From the NCBI GenBank assembly GCA_016710015.1, contig JADJLR010000008.1:124001-188000 (forward strand): DNA of 64,000 bases, read 5' to 3'. The notes beneath the pieces were generated by a model. The model was not told the origin of the DNA. It made no database searches and saw only the letters and a list, made by a program, of their open reading frames with translations. The position numbers were made by a program, and so were the translations under genes. Numbering within the stretch: position 1 is the stretch's first letter; each line of letters begins with the position of its first letter. This DNA is from Flavobacteriales bacterium (GTDB taxonomy: Bacteria > Bacteroidota > Bacteroidia > Flavobacteriales_F > PHOS-HE28). This document shows, in pieces, positions 34,301 to 41,915 of the stretch.

Positions 34301-35674
34301 GTTCACGGTGTATTCGCTGGCGGTCAATAAGCGTGCACTTTCCACCTTCTCGTAGTGCCGTGCCGCCAATAGGCCCAAGCCTTGAAGGGCTTCACTGGAA
34401 TTGACGAAGCTGACGATACCCGAGTTGGTGGACACGATCTGGTACAAGGAGTTCGCACTGTTGTCCGCCACGTTCACGTTCAACTGGTCCTGTACCAACC
34501 CGGACGGCAGGTCGCTACTGTAATGACCCGCATCGATAGCCGCTGCACTTCCATCTTCACCCAGATCGGTGAAGGCCACGAAATTCCGCGTCTGCTGGAA
34601 GTCCTGTCGCGTGTTGGTGACCCAGACCTCGATCCGTTGGATCAGCACACCACTGTTCACCGTTGGCAATGTGCGCAGCGCAGCATCGTACCGGTCCCGG
34701 AAGAAATAGCTCAGGAAGTAGTGCTTGTTGGCTTCGTACTCGTCCGCCCGGATGTCGAAGTTGGTGGTTTGCGCGCCACCTTGGGTCTGCACATTCTTGC
34801 GTTGCCCTTTCTCCTGACTGAAGATCGCTGTGGCGGTCATCCGGCCGAAGCGCAATTCGGTCTTCAATCCGAACAGACTTTGACTGCCCTGGATCAAGGT
34901 GCCGCGCAAGGGCAAGCTCACGTTCCCGGCCTCGATCTTCTGGATGATCTCATCCTCGTACCCCGTGTAGTCCAGCTTCACCTGATTCTCGAAGTCGAAG
35001 GTGGCTTGGGTGTTGTAATTGGTGTTGATCTTGAGCTTGTCCCCGATGTTACCGACCAGGTTCAATTGGATCCGCTGATCGAAATTGAAGGTGGTGATGC
35101 GCCGCTGATTGATCGGGATCCGTGGATTCTCGGTCTTGCTGATGTTCACCCCGAAGATCACCTCTGCGGAACCTCGTGGTTTGATGTCGATCGTGTTCCC
35201 GCCGAAGATGCGGTCGAAGGCCTCGCCTTTCACCTTGATCGTCGGGATCAGGGACTTCTGCGCACTCTCGCTGTCCTGTTCCACACGATCCAGCCAGTAA
35301 TTATCCATGCTACGCTCCATGTCGTAGTTCAAGTACTCCTCCAACGAGAGGCTCATGGGTGGGCGGTAATCGAAGGAACCACCCACAGTGCTTTGCAAGA
35401 TGTACTGACCGGAGACGGGGTCATACACCACGTTGTTCTGGATGTTCTCCGGATCGTTCAGGTTGATGTTCCCGGTGGAGGTTGCGCCAGGGGTGAGTGG
35501 GTCGGTAAGTGGGTACTGTAGTTCCACTTCCGGCGAATCCACTTGCATGGCCAAGATGGAATACGCCAACGCCTTACCGTCGGCCGTATTGGCCGCAAAG
35601 ACCAACCCCGAGCAGAAAAGCAAGCGGGTGAACAAAGCCCACGGGGTGCGTGTTATGGAATGCAAGGTCTTCAC
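28379..35674 (-). CDS. sprA: SprA, T9SS outer-membrane translocon
   Basis: A 2431-residue protein, the largest in the window and the expected size for SprA/Sov. A signal sequence covers residues ~1-36. The body contains the SprA N-terminal repeats (IEYLNYD-type region near SLSLEEYLNYDMERSMDNYW, KVKGEAFDRIFGGNTIDIKP, KTELRFGRMTATAIFSQEKG) and a very long beta-barrel ending ...SLRFTLAQ. SprA forms the giant channel through which T9SS cargo crosses the outer membrane. It starts with GTG at 35674, only 13 bases after the ruvA stop, so it is read from the ruvA promoter; no closer ATG fits the signal peptide. No frameshift is seen. Confidence 0.97.
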   Translation of the reverse strand: MKTLHSITRTPWALFTRLLFCSGLVFAANTADGKALAYSILAMQVDSPEVELQYPLTDPLTPGATSTGNINLNDPENIQNNVVYDPVSGQYILQSTVGGSFDYRPPMSLSLEEYLNYDMERSMDNYWLDRVEQDSESAQKSLIPTIKVKGEAFDRIFGGNTIDIKPRGSAEVIFGVNISKTENPRIPINQRRITTFNFDQRIQLNLVGNIGDKLKINTNYNTQATFDFENQVKLDYTGYEDEIIQKIEAGNVSLPLRGTLIQGSQSLFGLKTELRFGRMTATAIFSQEKGQRKNVQTQGGAQTTNFDIRADEYEANKHYFLSYFFRDRYDAALRTLPTVNSGVLIQRIEVWVTNTRQDFQQTRNFVAFTDLGEDGSAAAIDAGHYSSDLPSGLVQDQLNVNVADNSANSLYQIVSTNSGIVSFVNSSEALQGLGLLAARHYEKVESARLLTASEYTVNQRLGFISLNQSLNNDEVLAVAYQYTLDGQTYQVGQFAQDGLFDPTTDPGTQPVDPGTNVGPQGTEALVLRLLKATITNPRIPLWDLMMKNVYSLGAFQVNRENFRLDLVYNNPVTGVDVNYIPRAPLDQIPLIQSLGMDRLDPNNAPNPDGWFDFIDGAATNGGTIQSQSGRIYFTTVEPFGSYLDSRLVGVPDEIKRTIVFQPLYDSTKTAAQNIPELNRFKMKGSYRSASSDVISLNSVNIPQGSVSVTAGGVRLVENQDYTVDYNLGRVRILNQGILESGTPVNVSLESNSLFSIQTKTLAGARFDYKVNKDLVLGGTIMNLYERPLTQKVNVGDEPIRNTVVGLDANWQTKSQWLTDMVDKLPFYATKQESNLSASVEGAYLIPGHSRAIGDVGTSYIDDFEGSVSVIDLRTQSLWFHSAVPQGLPSLFPEGDLVSSLGAGYRRAQLSWYVIDPLFFRNNTLTPANISNSTEIRSDNRQREVLEQEVFPNRQLAAGTPTNIPVLDLSYYPAERGPYNYNPNLTDQGNLANPENNWAGITRRITTTDFEASNIETVQFWIMDPFFNASNSVGEPATNSNSVNSTGGDLYIDLGNISEDVLRDGRKSFENGLPNSDTDLSAQTDETTWGIVPSTQSVVNAFAITETNSNRFQDVGLDGLGSPDKNIPGRNEADFFSDYLDALNPGARSIWQNDPSNDDYRFFRGDAYDNAGADILQRYKRFNSPEGNSVTDEDSPENYPTQQTTLPTTEDINQDQNLGESESYFHYKVSLRPQDMVVGQGFITDRILASANTPEGPKQVYWYQFKIPVRQPTAQVNGIQDFRSIRFFRLYLHNWQQEATLRFARLEFIRGEWRKYLLSLETPGEGFGGDPDPTTFQIAAVNIEENGNRTPINYVLPPGINKEVDVASANLRNLNEQSLQYKVCNLRDGDARAGFRNVQFDIRSYKKLRMYIHAEGSDPNDALEYGDASVFIRLGNDFDQNYYEYEVPVTPSTFYSRDPYNVWPEANNVIIEFAKLNDLKLQRDGSGTARNQRFAGTDGDRRVFVKGNPNLSQMRTIMIGIRNPKREGEEANPWAIDDGLSKCLEVWVNELRLTDFDQSGGWAALGRVNAQLADLGNVSVAGNYSTPYWGSIDKRVSERQRDTRYGVDVSANLEMGKFLPEAAKVKVPLYLGYSEQISNPQFDPLNPDITFEDATRTLTREERKERLKRSRTYTRRRSINLTNVRKEREPGSKEQFFDVENLSFNYAYSDQEYFDVNTAYENTRTYRGAIAYVHSPKPRPIEPFAGIGFVSKSKWLKLFKDFNVNMGFKQISMRTSIDRMYLERLVRPNPDIETLPPRPTYNKNFNWNSQYGFRYDLTKTLKLDFNANNLAFIGETPGRVNAKDRDDYSLWKDSVMSSIKSFGEVTRYDHTIGLTYTLPLDKLPITDWVTVNTGYTAGYQWDRAPLTQDTLGAVVQNSQNLSVNGQLNFVSLYNKSKYLKKINDKSKGRSQRATSSRAKPAKTDTTAKSTKGQPINILEGFARVVMTLRTGTFTYSQTSGILLPGYAPRTNAVGMDNFGAPGFGFITGQQNHNLAGEEVRDFATMAARNGWLVQTPSIFNPYTQTRNETINARVSLEPFRGMRIELMANRTKADNATSFFRYNRDEDRYVNDSPRDQGSFSVSMLNWRTTFANDNEDFVNSVFEQLLANRPTVSARLAEGTDATLDAETGYYTGFGPTNQEVVVASFLAAYTGKSAENVKLNPLTLIPAPNWDITYDGLTKLPVVAKMFRTLTMKNSYRSTFNVGSYQTNLLYVEGGNVMDQAGNFIPEKQIAVITVQEVMRPFIGFDATLKNSLLAKFEYNRDRSLSLSLTNNQVTEVRGKEFVIGTGYRFKDVKFPFAVGGSTPKSDLNLRVDLSLRENATVIRKIQERLNQPTAGQNIISIKTSADYVINDRLNVRAFYERVVNTPVISTSFPSANTNAGISLRFTLAQ

Positions 35675-35687
35675 GGTCGCCGCACAC

Positions 35688-36296
35688 TCAGAGGTCCTTC
35701 AGGGTCAACTTGATCAATTCCTCCACGGTGGGCATGTCCCCGGCACGCTCTTGAAGCACCCTATGGAGGGCCCGCTCGGCCTTCAGGCGATCCAACCCGA
35801 GTGAAGTCAACGCCGATAACGCCTCAGACCGTAGTGTATTGCCCCCCGGGATCGGTGCGCCACTTGTGGGCATTTGCACCCCCGATAGCTTCCCTTTCAA
35901 TTCGGCAATGATCCGTTGCGCCAACTTCGGGCCGATGCCCTTCACACCTTTCAGCATGGATTCGTCGCCCACCAGGATCGCCGTGTGGATCTCGGCCGCT
36001 GAGCGAGCACCCATGATCATCATGCCAATGGTGGCACTCACGCCTTGCACGTCGATCAAACGACGGAAGAGCTGGCGGTCATCCCGATGGTGGAACCCAT
36101 AAAGCCGATGGTCACTGGAACCGGATCGCACATCAACGGATACCGAATAGTGGACATGCAACCGGATCTTGCCTTGCTGCGGAAGTTGCGCCAGTACAGT
36201 GGCCGGCGCGTGGACCAAATAGCCCACACCGTGGCAATCGAGGACCACATGGTCCACGCCGATCTCCAATACATCTCCGTTCAGGCTATCGATCAT
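35688..36296 (-). CDS. ruvA: Holliday junction branch migration protein RuvA
   Basis: A 202-residue protein with the three RuvA domains: N-terminal OB fold (MIDSLNGDVLEI, VVLDCHGVGYLVHAP), helix-hairpin-helix pair (QGVSATIGMMIMGARSAAEI and VKGIGPKLAQRIIAELKGKL) and the C-terminal RuvB-binding domain (LRSEALSALTSLGLDRLKAE). It tetramerises on Holliday junctions and loads RuvB, which is encoded 18 kb away at 54036. First gene of the conserved ruvA-sprA-gcvH-vanZ group. Confidence 0.96.
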   Translation of the reverse strand: MIDSLNGDVLEIGVDHVVLDCHGVGYLVHAPATVLAQLPQQGKIRLHVHYSVSVDVRSGSSDHRLYGFHHRDDRQLFRRLIDVQGVSATIGMMIMGARSAAEIHTAILVGDESMLKGVKGIGPKLAQRIIAELKGKLSGVQMPTSGAPIPGGNTLRSEALSALTSLGLDRLKAERALHRVLQERAGDMPTVEELIKLTLKDL

Positions 36297-36468
36297 CCTG
36301 TCCCCTTGCTAAGGTCCTACTGAATAAAAGGGGCGTACTGTGCTACTATGCGCGGGGGGTCAAGTCCAACAAGGAGGCGCGAAAATAACGGAATACCCCG
36401 TACCCTCGACCCTCCACAGTTCCAGCCTAAATTGGCCAACGCATCGGTTTGCGCCGGGCGATTCCGAG

Positions 36469-37185
36469 ATGATGAAGGAAAGACTCGTTGTATTCTCTGG
36501 TGCCGGGGTCAGTGCTGAAAGTGGGCTACGCACTTTTCGGGATAGCGATGGGCTTTGGGAATCCTACCGAATAGAGGATGTCGCAACCCCGGAGGCGTGG
36601 GCCAAGGACCCCCAACACGTGCTCCGATTCTACGACCAGCGCAGGACACAGGTCCTCCAGGCCAAGCCCAATGCCGCACACCGGGCCATCGCAGCACTAG
36701 AGGAATTCTTCGAGGTGGACGTGATCACCCAGAACATCGACGACCTCCACGAACGGGCGGGAAGCACACGTGTGCTGCACCTGCACGGGGAGATCAGCCT
36801 GGCCAGGAGCAGCATGGACCCCACACTGATCGTTCCCGTGAACGGACCGTCACTTCGGTTCGGACAACAATGCCCGTTGGGATCCCAACTGCGTCCTCAC
36901 ATCGTTTGGTTCGGCGAGGAAGTGCCCATGTTGAGCACCGCCGCCGATATCATGGCCCAGGCTCATCGTTGTATCGTGGTCGGCACTTCCCTGCAAGTGT
37001 ACCCTGCTGCGGGCTTGATCCATGCACTCCCACCGGACTGTCCCATCACGCTCATCGACCCTGCACCGAAGGCCTTATCCAGCGCACGGATCACACCGAT
37101 CGCCTTGAAAGCGACCGAAGGGATGGAACTCCTCCTACAGGAATGGGGAATGGTTAGCGGGAACCGATCACCAACCGCCGGGTGA
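36469..37185 (+). CDS. Sirtuin, NAD-dependent protein deacylase (class III-like)
   Basis: A 238-residue SIR2 protein: GAGVSAESGLRTFRDSDGLW binds NAD, TQNIDDLHERAGS and the catalytic His in VLHLHGEI (about residue 106) follow. FYDQRR supplies the Tyr-x-x-Arg pair that in class III sirtuins recognises succinyl or malonyl lysine, so desuccinylation is more likely than plain deacetylation. The two zinc Cys pairs are absent (only QQCPLGSQLRPHIVWFGEE remains), as in many Bacteroidota members. Start is ATG 36469 or 36472. The last ~32 bases overlap the convergent T9SS gene. Confidence 0.9.
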   Translation: MMKERLVVFSGAGVSAESGLRTFRDSDGLWESYRIEDVATPEAWAKDPQHVLRFYDQRRTQVLQAKPNAAHRAIAALEEFFEVDVITQNIDDLHERAGSTRVLHLHGEISLARSSMDPTLIVPVNGPSLRFGQQCPLGSQLRPHIVWFGEEVPMLSTAADIMAQAHRCIVVGTSLQVYPAAGLIHALPPDCPITLIDPAPKALSSARITPIALKATEGMELLLQEWGMVSGNRSPTAG

Positions 37186-37906
37186 TCAGGGCACGGCCCG
37201 CCACCTCCAAGTTCGCGAAGTAGACACCCGGTTGGAACTGATCACGCTGTAGCACCACCGTGTTGGAGGTGCCTCGAACAGGCTCCCGATGGACCTTGCT
37301 CCCCAAGGCGTTGTACACGACCAATTCCGCTCCGCGCACACTGGGGTCCAAGGTGACCCGGATGTTCATTGGAGCATCCAATGCCGGGTTTGGGAAGGTC
37401 TCAAAGCCGATGACACCTGCAGCGTTCTCGTCGATACCGACCTGTGAATCGAACAGGATGTCCACCCACGTGCTGTCGTTCATATTGTCCATATCGAACC
37501 AAACGAAGCGGAACAACGAACCGCCGGCAATGCCTTCCGGACGGTAGTACGCATGGAAGTTGTTCACCGGCACCCCGGGTGTCATGTATACGGGATGTGC
37601 ACTCTCCCAAACGGGCGAAACGCCTGCCGCTCGGGAGGTGTAGCAGACTCCCCAGCAAAAGAAATTGCGCGTACCGGTCACCACATCCACTTCATAGCGA
37701 CGCAGGTTCACTGTACGGTCCACACCACCGGTCAGCGTGGCGAACAAGCTTACTGTATCAACCGCCTCCCACGGCGCACTGTACACCGTGATCAGCGTCT
37801 CATTCACCTCCTCTCCTTCCTCATTGGTCAGAATGACCACAGGCTCCTGAGCCAAGAGTTGCACAGGTAACAAGGCGATCAGGGCGAAGTGTAGGAGTTT
37901 CTTCAT
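37154..37906 (-). CDS. Secreted protein with T9SS sorting domain
   Basis: A 250-residue protein with a signal peptide (KKLLHFALIALLPVQLLAQ) and a C-terminal type A sorting domain beginning at GFETFPNPALDAPMNIRV and ending VYFANLEVAGRALITRRLVI. The middle ~150 residues (NEEGEEVNETLITVYSAPWE, then a Cys-containing NFFCWGVCYTSRAAG) form a beta-rich domain I do not recognise. It should be exported by T9SS and anchored at or released from the cell surface. A -7 box TATCTTTG lies upstream at 37939-37946. Confidence 0.85.
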   Translation of the reverse strand: MKKLLHFALIALLPVQLLAQEPVVILTNEEGEEVNETLITVYSAPWEAVDTVSLFATLTGGVDRTVNLRRYEVDVVTGTRNFFCWGVCYTSRAAGVSPVWESAHPVYMTPGVPVNNFHAYYRPEGIAGGSLFRFVWFDMDNMNDSTWVDILFDSQVGIDENAAGVIGFETFPNPALDAPMNIRVTLDPSVRGAELVVYNALGSKVHREPVRGTSNTVVLQRDQFQPGVYFANLEVAGRALITRRLVIGSR

Positions 37907-37938
37907 GGGAATTCACGTGTCTTGATTTGCGTATGGTC

Positions 37939-37946
37939 CAAAGATA
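37939..37946 (-). promoter_or_regulatory. -7 promoter box of the T9SS cargo gene
   Basis: TATCTTTG on the minus strand, 32 bases before the ATG at 37906; fits the Bacteroidota consensus. No clear -33 box. Confidence 0.55.
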
Positions 37947-38139
37947 ACGGACACTTGCATGCTCCAGCCCGAAAACGGCATGGCCATCTCTACCCTTCCG
38001 ATCGTTTAGGATCCCAATCCTATTCGGAAGGGGATGGTGCAAGAGCTACGACCCTCCTGTACTTTCGGCTGCCGAGAATGGGGGTTCTACCCCTGTCCGT
38101 CGGTCAAGAACCCAGTCCCCAAACCAACCCTGCTTGAAT

Positions 38140-39603
38140 ATGAAGAAGACGTTACTCCTTTCCTCTGCTCTGGCGATCGCCACCAGCCTTTCTGCACAAA
38201 TGCCCGACAATTCGATCTGCCCGGACTTCACCGGGGTGGATCTGAATGGGACTTCCCATAACTTATATGACTACCTGGACCAAGGGTATACCGTGGTGGT
38301 GGATGTGAGTGCAGCTTGGTGTGGACCTTGCTGGAACTATCACACCGCGCATACCTTGCGTACACTATACGATACGCACGGCCCTGGAACTGCTGACGAC
38401 AAGGTGATCGTCCTGATGATCGAAGCCGAGGGTCAGAACACGACCGCCCAGCTTTATGGCCCACAGATGCTCAACGGCACTGTCGCAACCGTCACCTATG
38501 GCGACTGGGTAACTGGGATCACGTATCCGATCATCGATGATGCGAGTATCGGGAACCTATTGGAGATCGCCTACTTCCCGACCATCTACAAAATTTGCCC
38601 CAACAGGGTGATCACGGAGATCGGCCAAATTTCTGCTTCCGCGCTGTGGTCCTCTTGCCAACAATGCGATAAATACGAGGCGGATAGCCCTTCGGACGCA
38701 TCGGTGCTCCCGAATATTTCCAACGCTATTACGTGCATTGGCAGCCCTTCCGACCTGAGCATCCGCTTACAGAACACGGGTACGACACCACTGACCAGCG
38801 CGACCATCGAAGCCAAGCGTGGAACGGTCGTATTGGGAACACAGGATTGGACGGGCAACTTGGATACGTATGAATTGGAGACCGTTTCCGTAGGCACCTT
38901 CGTCCCCACGGTTGCTTCCAATAGCATCGTGTACACGATCCTCAGCACGGACGACGAAGCAAGCAACAATACCGCGAACGGTACCATCACTGCGGCCAAC
39001 ACCGTCATGCCCGGTGTGGACGTGACATTGGAACTCATGACCGATCAATATCCCGGAGAGACCAGCTGGGTCTTGTACGACGGTGCCAACAATGTGGTGG
39101 ATGAAAGCCCGAACTCACCTTACGCCGCCGAAACCCTGACCATAGTGAATTGGACCTTGAACGATGATGAGTGCTACCGGTTCGAGATCTTCGACGTGTA
39201 CGGTGATGGCATTTGCTGCGATTACGGCAACGGCTTCTACAAGCTGAAGGTGAACGGCAACACCGTGATCACAGGCACTTCGTTCGGTGATGATGACATC
39301 AAACCTTTCAAGACCGCCCTCAGTTCCTCTGTTGAGGAGAACGTGCTCGAGCAAGGCTTGTCCGTGTTCCCGAACCCGACCGAAGGCCGCCTGAATGTGA
39401 GCCTGAAATTGCCTTCTTCTTCCAAGGTGGGACTCACCGTGACCAACGTGTTGGGTGCGGTCGTGCTTCAAGAAGTGAAGACCCTCACTGCAGGAGCTCA
39501 GACCACCGTGCTGGACCTTTCGAGCTTGGCACAGGGAACCTATACGTTGAACATCTTGGCTGATGGTATGACCGCGACCCGCAAGGTCAGCATCACCCAC
39601 TAA
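38140..39603 (+). CDS. Secreted thioredoxin-fold protein with T9SS sorting domain
   Basis: A 487-residue protein. After a signal peptide (residues 1-20, ending SLSAQ) comes a thioredoxin-like domain with the active-site WCGPC (residues 60-64) in VVDVSAAWCGPCWNYHTAH. Then follow a CARDB-like beta domain (ISNAITCIGSPSDLSIRLQN), a domain with Asp/Gly/Cys repeats (FEIFDVYGDGICCDYGNGFY) and a T9SS type A tail (GLSVFPNPTEGRLNVSLK ... MTATRKVSI). ATG 38140 is preferred to the TTG two codons upstream. Probably a surface or extracellular thiol-disulfide protein. A terminator hairpin follows. Confidence 0.88.
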   Translation: MKKTLLLSSALAIATSLSAQMPDNSICPDFTGVDLNGTSHNLYDYLDQGYTVVVDVSAAWCGPCWNYHTAHTLRTLYDTHGPGTADDKVIVLMIEAEGQNTTAQLYGPQMLNGTVATVTYGDWVTGITYPIIDDASIGNLLEIAYFPTIYKICPNRVITEIGQISASALWSSCQQCDKYEADSPSDASVLPNISNAITCIGSPSDLSIRLQNTGTTPLTSATIEAKRGTVVLGTQDWTGNLDTYELETVSVGTFVPTVASNSIVYTILSTDDEASNNTANGTITAANTVMPGVDVTLELMTDQYPGETSWVLYDGANNVVDESPNSPYAAETLTIVNWTLNDDECYRFEIFDVYGDGICCDYGNGFYKLKVNGNTVITGTSFGDDDIKPFKTALSSSVEENVLEQGLSVFPNPTEGRLNVSLKLPSSSKVGLTVTNVLGAVVLQEVKTLTAGAQTTVLDLSSLAQGTYTLNILADGMTATRKVSITH

Positions 39604-39625
39604 GTCCAGCGTATATCAGACATTC

Positions 39626-39674
39626 GAAAGGTCAGCGATCCGGCACAACTGTTGCCCGTGATCGCTGACCTTTC
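39626..39674. terminator. Intrinsic terminator
   Basis: A 15-bp perfect stem, GAAAGGTCAGCGATC with GATCGCTGACCTTTC, around a 19-base loop that can itself pair (GGCA/TGCC). It follows the T9SS thioredoxin gene by 22 bases and separates it from the TlpA-like operon. Confidence 0.85.
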
Positions 39675-39701
39675 CTTTGTCACACCTACCTTGAACCCCG
39701 A

Positions 39702-40199
39702 ATGAAGATCACCCTTTCGCTCCTTTCCTTCCTCTGCTTCGGCCTTTTGGCTTCGTCCCAGAATGGTGCCCACTTGCCCAGCGTCATGGTCCAGACCATG
39801 GAAGGCCGGAAAGTGGATACCAAGACCATCAGCAATGATGGCAAGCCGATCATCATCAACTTCTGGGCGACGTGGTGCGCTCCGTGCAAACGCGAGTTGG
39901 CCACCATCGCGGAGTCATACGATACGTGGCAAGAGGAGACCGGGGTGAAACTGATCGCGGTTTCCATCGACGACGCACGCAGCATGGCCCGGGTGGCCCC
40001 GTACGTGAACGGCCAAGGCTGGGATTATGAAGTCCTCTTGGATCCGAACGGAGACCTGAAACGCGCCATGAACGTGAACAATGTGCCACACACCTTCCTA
40101 CTGAATGGCAAGGGCGAGATCGTTTACCAGCACAACAACTACGAGCCGGGAGACGAGAAGGAACTGTACGCCAAAGTGAAAGCACTGTCCGGAAAGTAG
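39702..40199 (+). CDS. TlpA/ResA-like thioredoxin
   Basis: A 165-residue secreted thioredoxin: signal peptide 1-20 (SLLSFLCFGLLASSQ), active site FWATWCAPCKREL (Cys59/Cys62), then ETGVKLIAVSIDDARSMARV and the cis-Pro segment NNVPHTFLLNGKGEIVYQHN. It should keep periplasmic thiols reduced. The next two genes (DUF6029 and Omp28-like) follow within 8 and 4 bases, an order repeated in Bacteroidota, so it probably helps their folding or redox state. Confidence 0.92.
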   Translation: MKITLSLLSFLCFGLLASSQNGAHLPSVMVQTMEGRKVDTKTISNDGKPIIINFWATWCAPCKRELATIAESYDTWQEETGVKLIAVSIDDARSMARVAPYVNGQGWDYEVLLDPNGDLKRAMNVNNVPHTFLLNGKGEIVYQHNNYEPGDEKELYAKVKALSGK

Positions 40200-40207
40200 T
40201 ACGTGGT

Positions 40208-41911
40208 ATGAGCCGAAGCTTCGCGATCCGCATTCTCCCCGTGTTCTGTTCTGCCCTTATCGGAACAGCGATTCAGGCCCAGAACGAGGGCCAACTGCAC
40301 GGCAACTTCAGCACCGACGTGCAGTTGTACAACCAGGACTCTGCGATCGGCGCGGTACTGCCACCGGAGCGGTTAGGAGCCAATGCTTGGGCCAACCTGA
40401 TCTACACCCAAGGGAATTTTGAGGCCGGAGGCCGAATGGAGAGCTACGAGCCCAGCTTGGCGGGCTATCCTGCGGGCCAGGCCTATAGTGGCACCGGCGT
40501 GGGCTACCGGTACATCAAGTTCAAGGTGAGCGACCTGGAGGTCACGGCCGGCAATTTCTACGAGCAGTTCGGTCAGGGTCTGATCTTCCGAAGCTATGAG
40601 GAACGCTACCTCGGCGTGGACAATGTCATGGATGGCTTCCGGCTGAAATACAAGCCGTATCGCGGAGTGTACCTCAAGACCGTGCTCGGGCGACAACGCT
40701 TCGGCTTCAACAACGGAGCGGTTAAAGGCGTTGGCCTGGTCCGCGGGGTGGATGCCGAGGTGAGCCTCGCTGAATTGTTGGATAGTGCATGGACCAGCGC
40801 CAATAACCTGATCATCGGTGGCAGTTTCGTTAGCAAGTTCCAAGAAGACCGAAACCCCTTTCTCGTGCTGCCTCAGAACGTTGCTGCAGGTGCGGTGCGT
40901 GCAAATTTCACCTCGGCAAGGTGGAATATCTACGGCGAGTATGCGTACAAGGTCAACGACCCCAACGGACGCAACGAATCCGTGTACAAGAACGGCCAAG
41001 CGCTGCACGTGAATGCCACCTACTCCGTGAAAGGACTGGGGGCGAGCCTCGGTGCGCACTCAATCGACAACATGTTCTACCAGAGCGACCGTTCGGCACC
41101 TACCCCGTTCGACCTGAACATCAACTTCTTACCGCCTCTGACCAAGCAGCATACCTACAATCTTCCCGCGACATTGTATCCATACGCGACCCAGCCGAAC
41201 GGCGAAGTTTCCGCTCAAGGCGAGGTCTTCTACCGGTGGAAGAAAGGCTCCAAGCTGGGCGGAAAACGCGGAACCAAGATCGCAGTGAACTTCTCCACCG
41301 CTTATGCTTTGGATACGGTCCACCTCGGCCTCGCGGATGATACCACCCGGCGCCTCGGCTATTCCTCGAAATTCTTCACTCCTGGAAAACGACAGTACTT
41401 TCAGGACTTCAACATCGAATTGCGCAAGAAAGTGAGCGACAATTGGCAATTCGCACTGACCTATTTGAATCTGCTCTACGATATCGACATCATCCAAGGG
41501 AAGTCTGGCAAACCTCCGGTACATGCTGATATGTTCATCGTGGAAGGGTTGCACAACTTCACGGACAGGAATTCCGTTCGCTTCGAAGTGCAACATCTGA
41601 GCACGAAGGACGACCACGGCAACTGGGCCACCGCATTGGCGGAATTCACCTTCAGCCCCCACTGGTTCGTAGCCGCCATGGACCAATACAACTACGTGAC
41701 CTTCGACGACACCTTCCTACAGGATGGCAAATTGGAAGTGAGCCCCAAGCGCTTCCACTACCCCATCGGTTCGGTGGGCTACATCCGTTCGGGCACCCGT
41801 TTCCAAATGAACTATGGTCGCCAACGTGCGGGGATCTTTTGTGTAGGGGGGGTTTGCCGTACCGTGCCTGCATCAAATGGCCTGTCCCTTTCGGTTACCA
41901 CGACATTCTAA
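40208..41911 (+). CDS. DUF6029 family outer-membrane protein
   Basis: A 567-residue protein with a signal peptide (residues 1-23) and a long run of amphipathic beta strands, a probable outer-membrane beta-barrel of the DUF6029 family. Landmarks are GNFSTDVQLYNQDSAIGAV, NFYEQFGQGLIFRSYEERYL, DNVMDGFRLKYKPYRGVYLK, and the last strand SNGLSLSVTTTF with the terminal Phe typical of barrels inserted by BamA. Function unknown. It is between the TlpA-like and Omp28-like genes and presumably works with them. Confidence 0.85.
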   Translation: MSRSFAIRILPVFCSALIGTAIQAQNEGQLHGNFSTDVQLYNQDSAIGAVLPPERLGANAWANLIYTQGNFEAGGRMESYEPSLAGYPAGQAYSGTGVGYRYIKFKVSDLEVTAGNFYEQFGQGLIFRSYEERYLGVDNVMDGFRLKYKPYRGVYLKTVLGRQRFGFNNGAVKGVGLVRGVDAEVSLAELLDSAWTSANNLIIGGSFVSKFQEDRNPFLVLPQNVAAGAVRANFTSARWNIYGEYAYKVNDPNGRNESVYKNGQALHVNATYSVKGLGASLGAHSIDNMFYQSDRSAPTPFDLNINFLPPLTKQHTYNLPATLYPYATQPNGEVSAQGEVFYRWKKGSKLGGKRGTKIAVNFSTAYALDTVHLGLADDTTRRLGYSSKFFTPGKRQYFQDFNIELRKKVSDNWQFALTYLNLLYDIDIIQGKSGKPPVHADMFIVEGLHNFTDRNSVRFEVQHLSTKDDHGNWATALAEFTFSPHWFVAAMDQYNYVTFDDTFLQDGKLEVSPKRFHYPIGSVGYIRSGTRFQMNYGRQRAGIFCVGGVCRTVPASNGLSLSVTTTF

Positions 41912-41915
41912 GATC

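Noticed and set aside
36340..36468. Longer N-terminus for the sirtuin starting at 36340
   Set aside because: The extra 43 residues are not protein-like and sirtuin homology starts at MKERLVVFSGAG.
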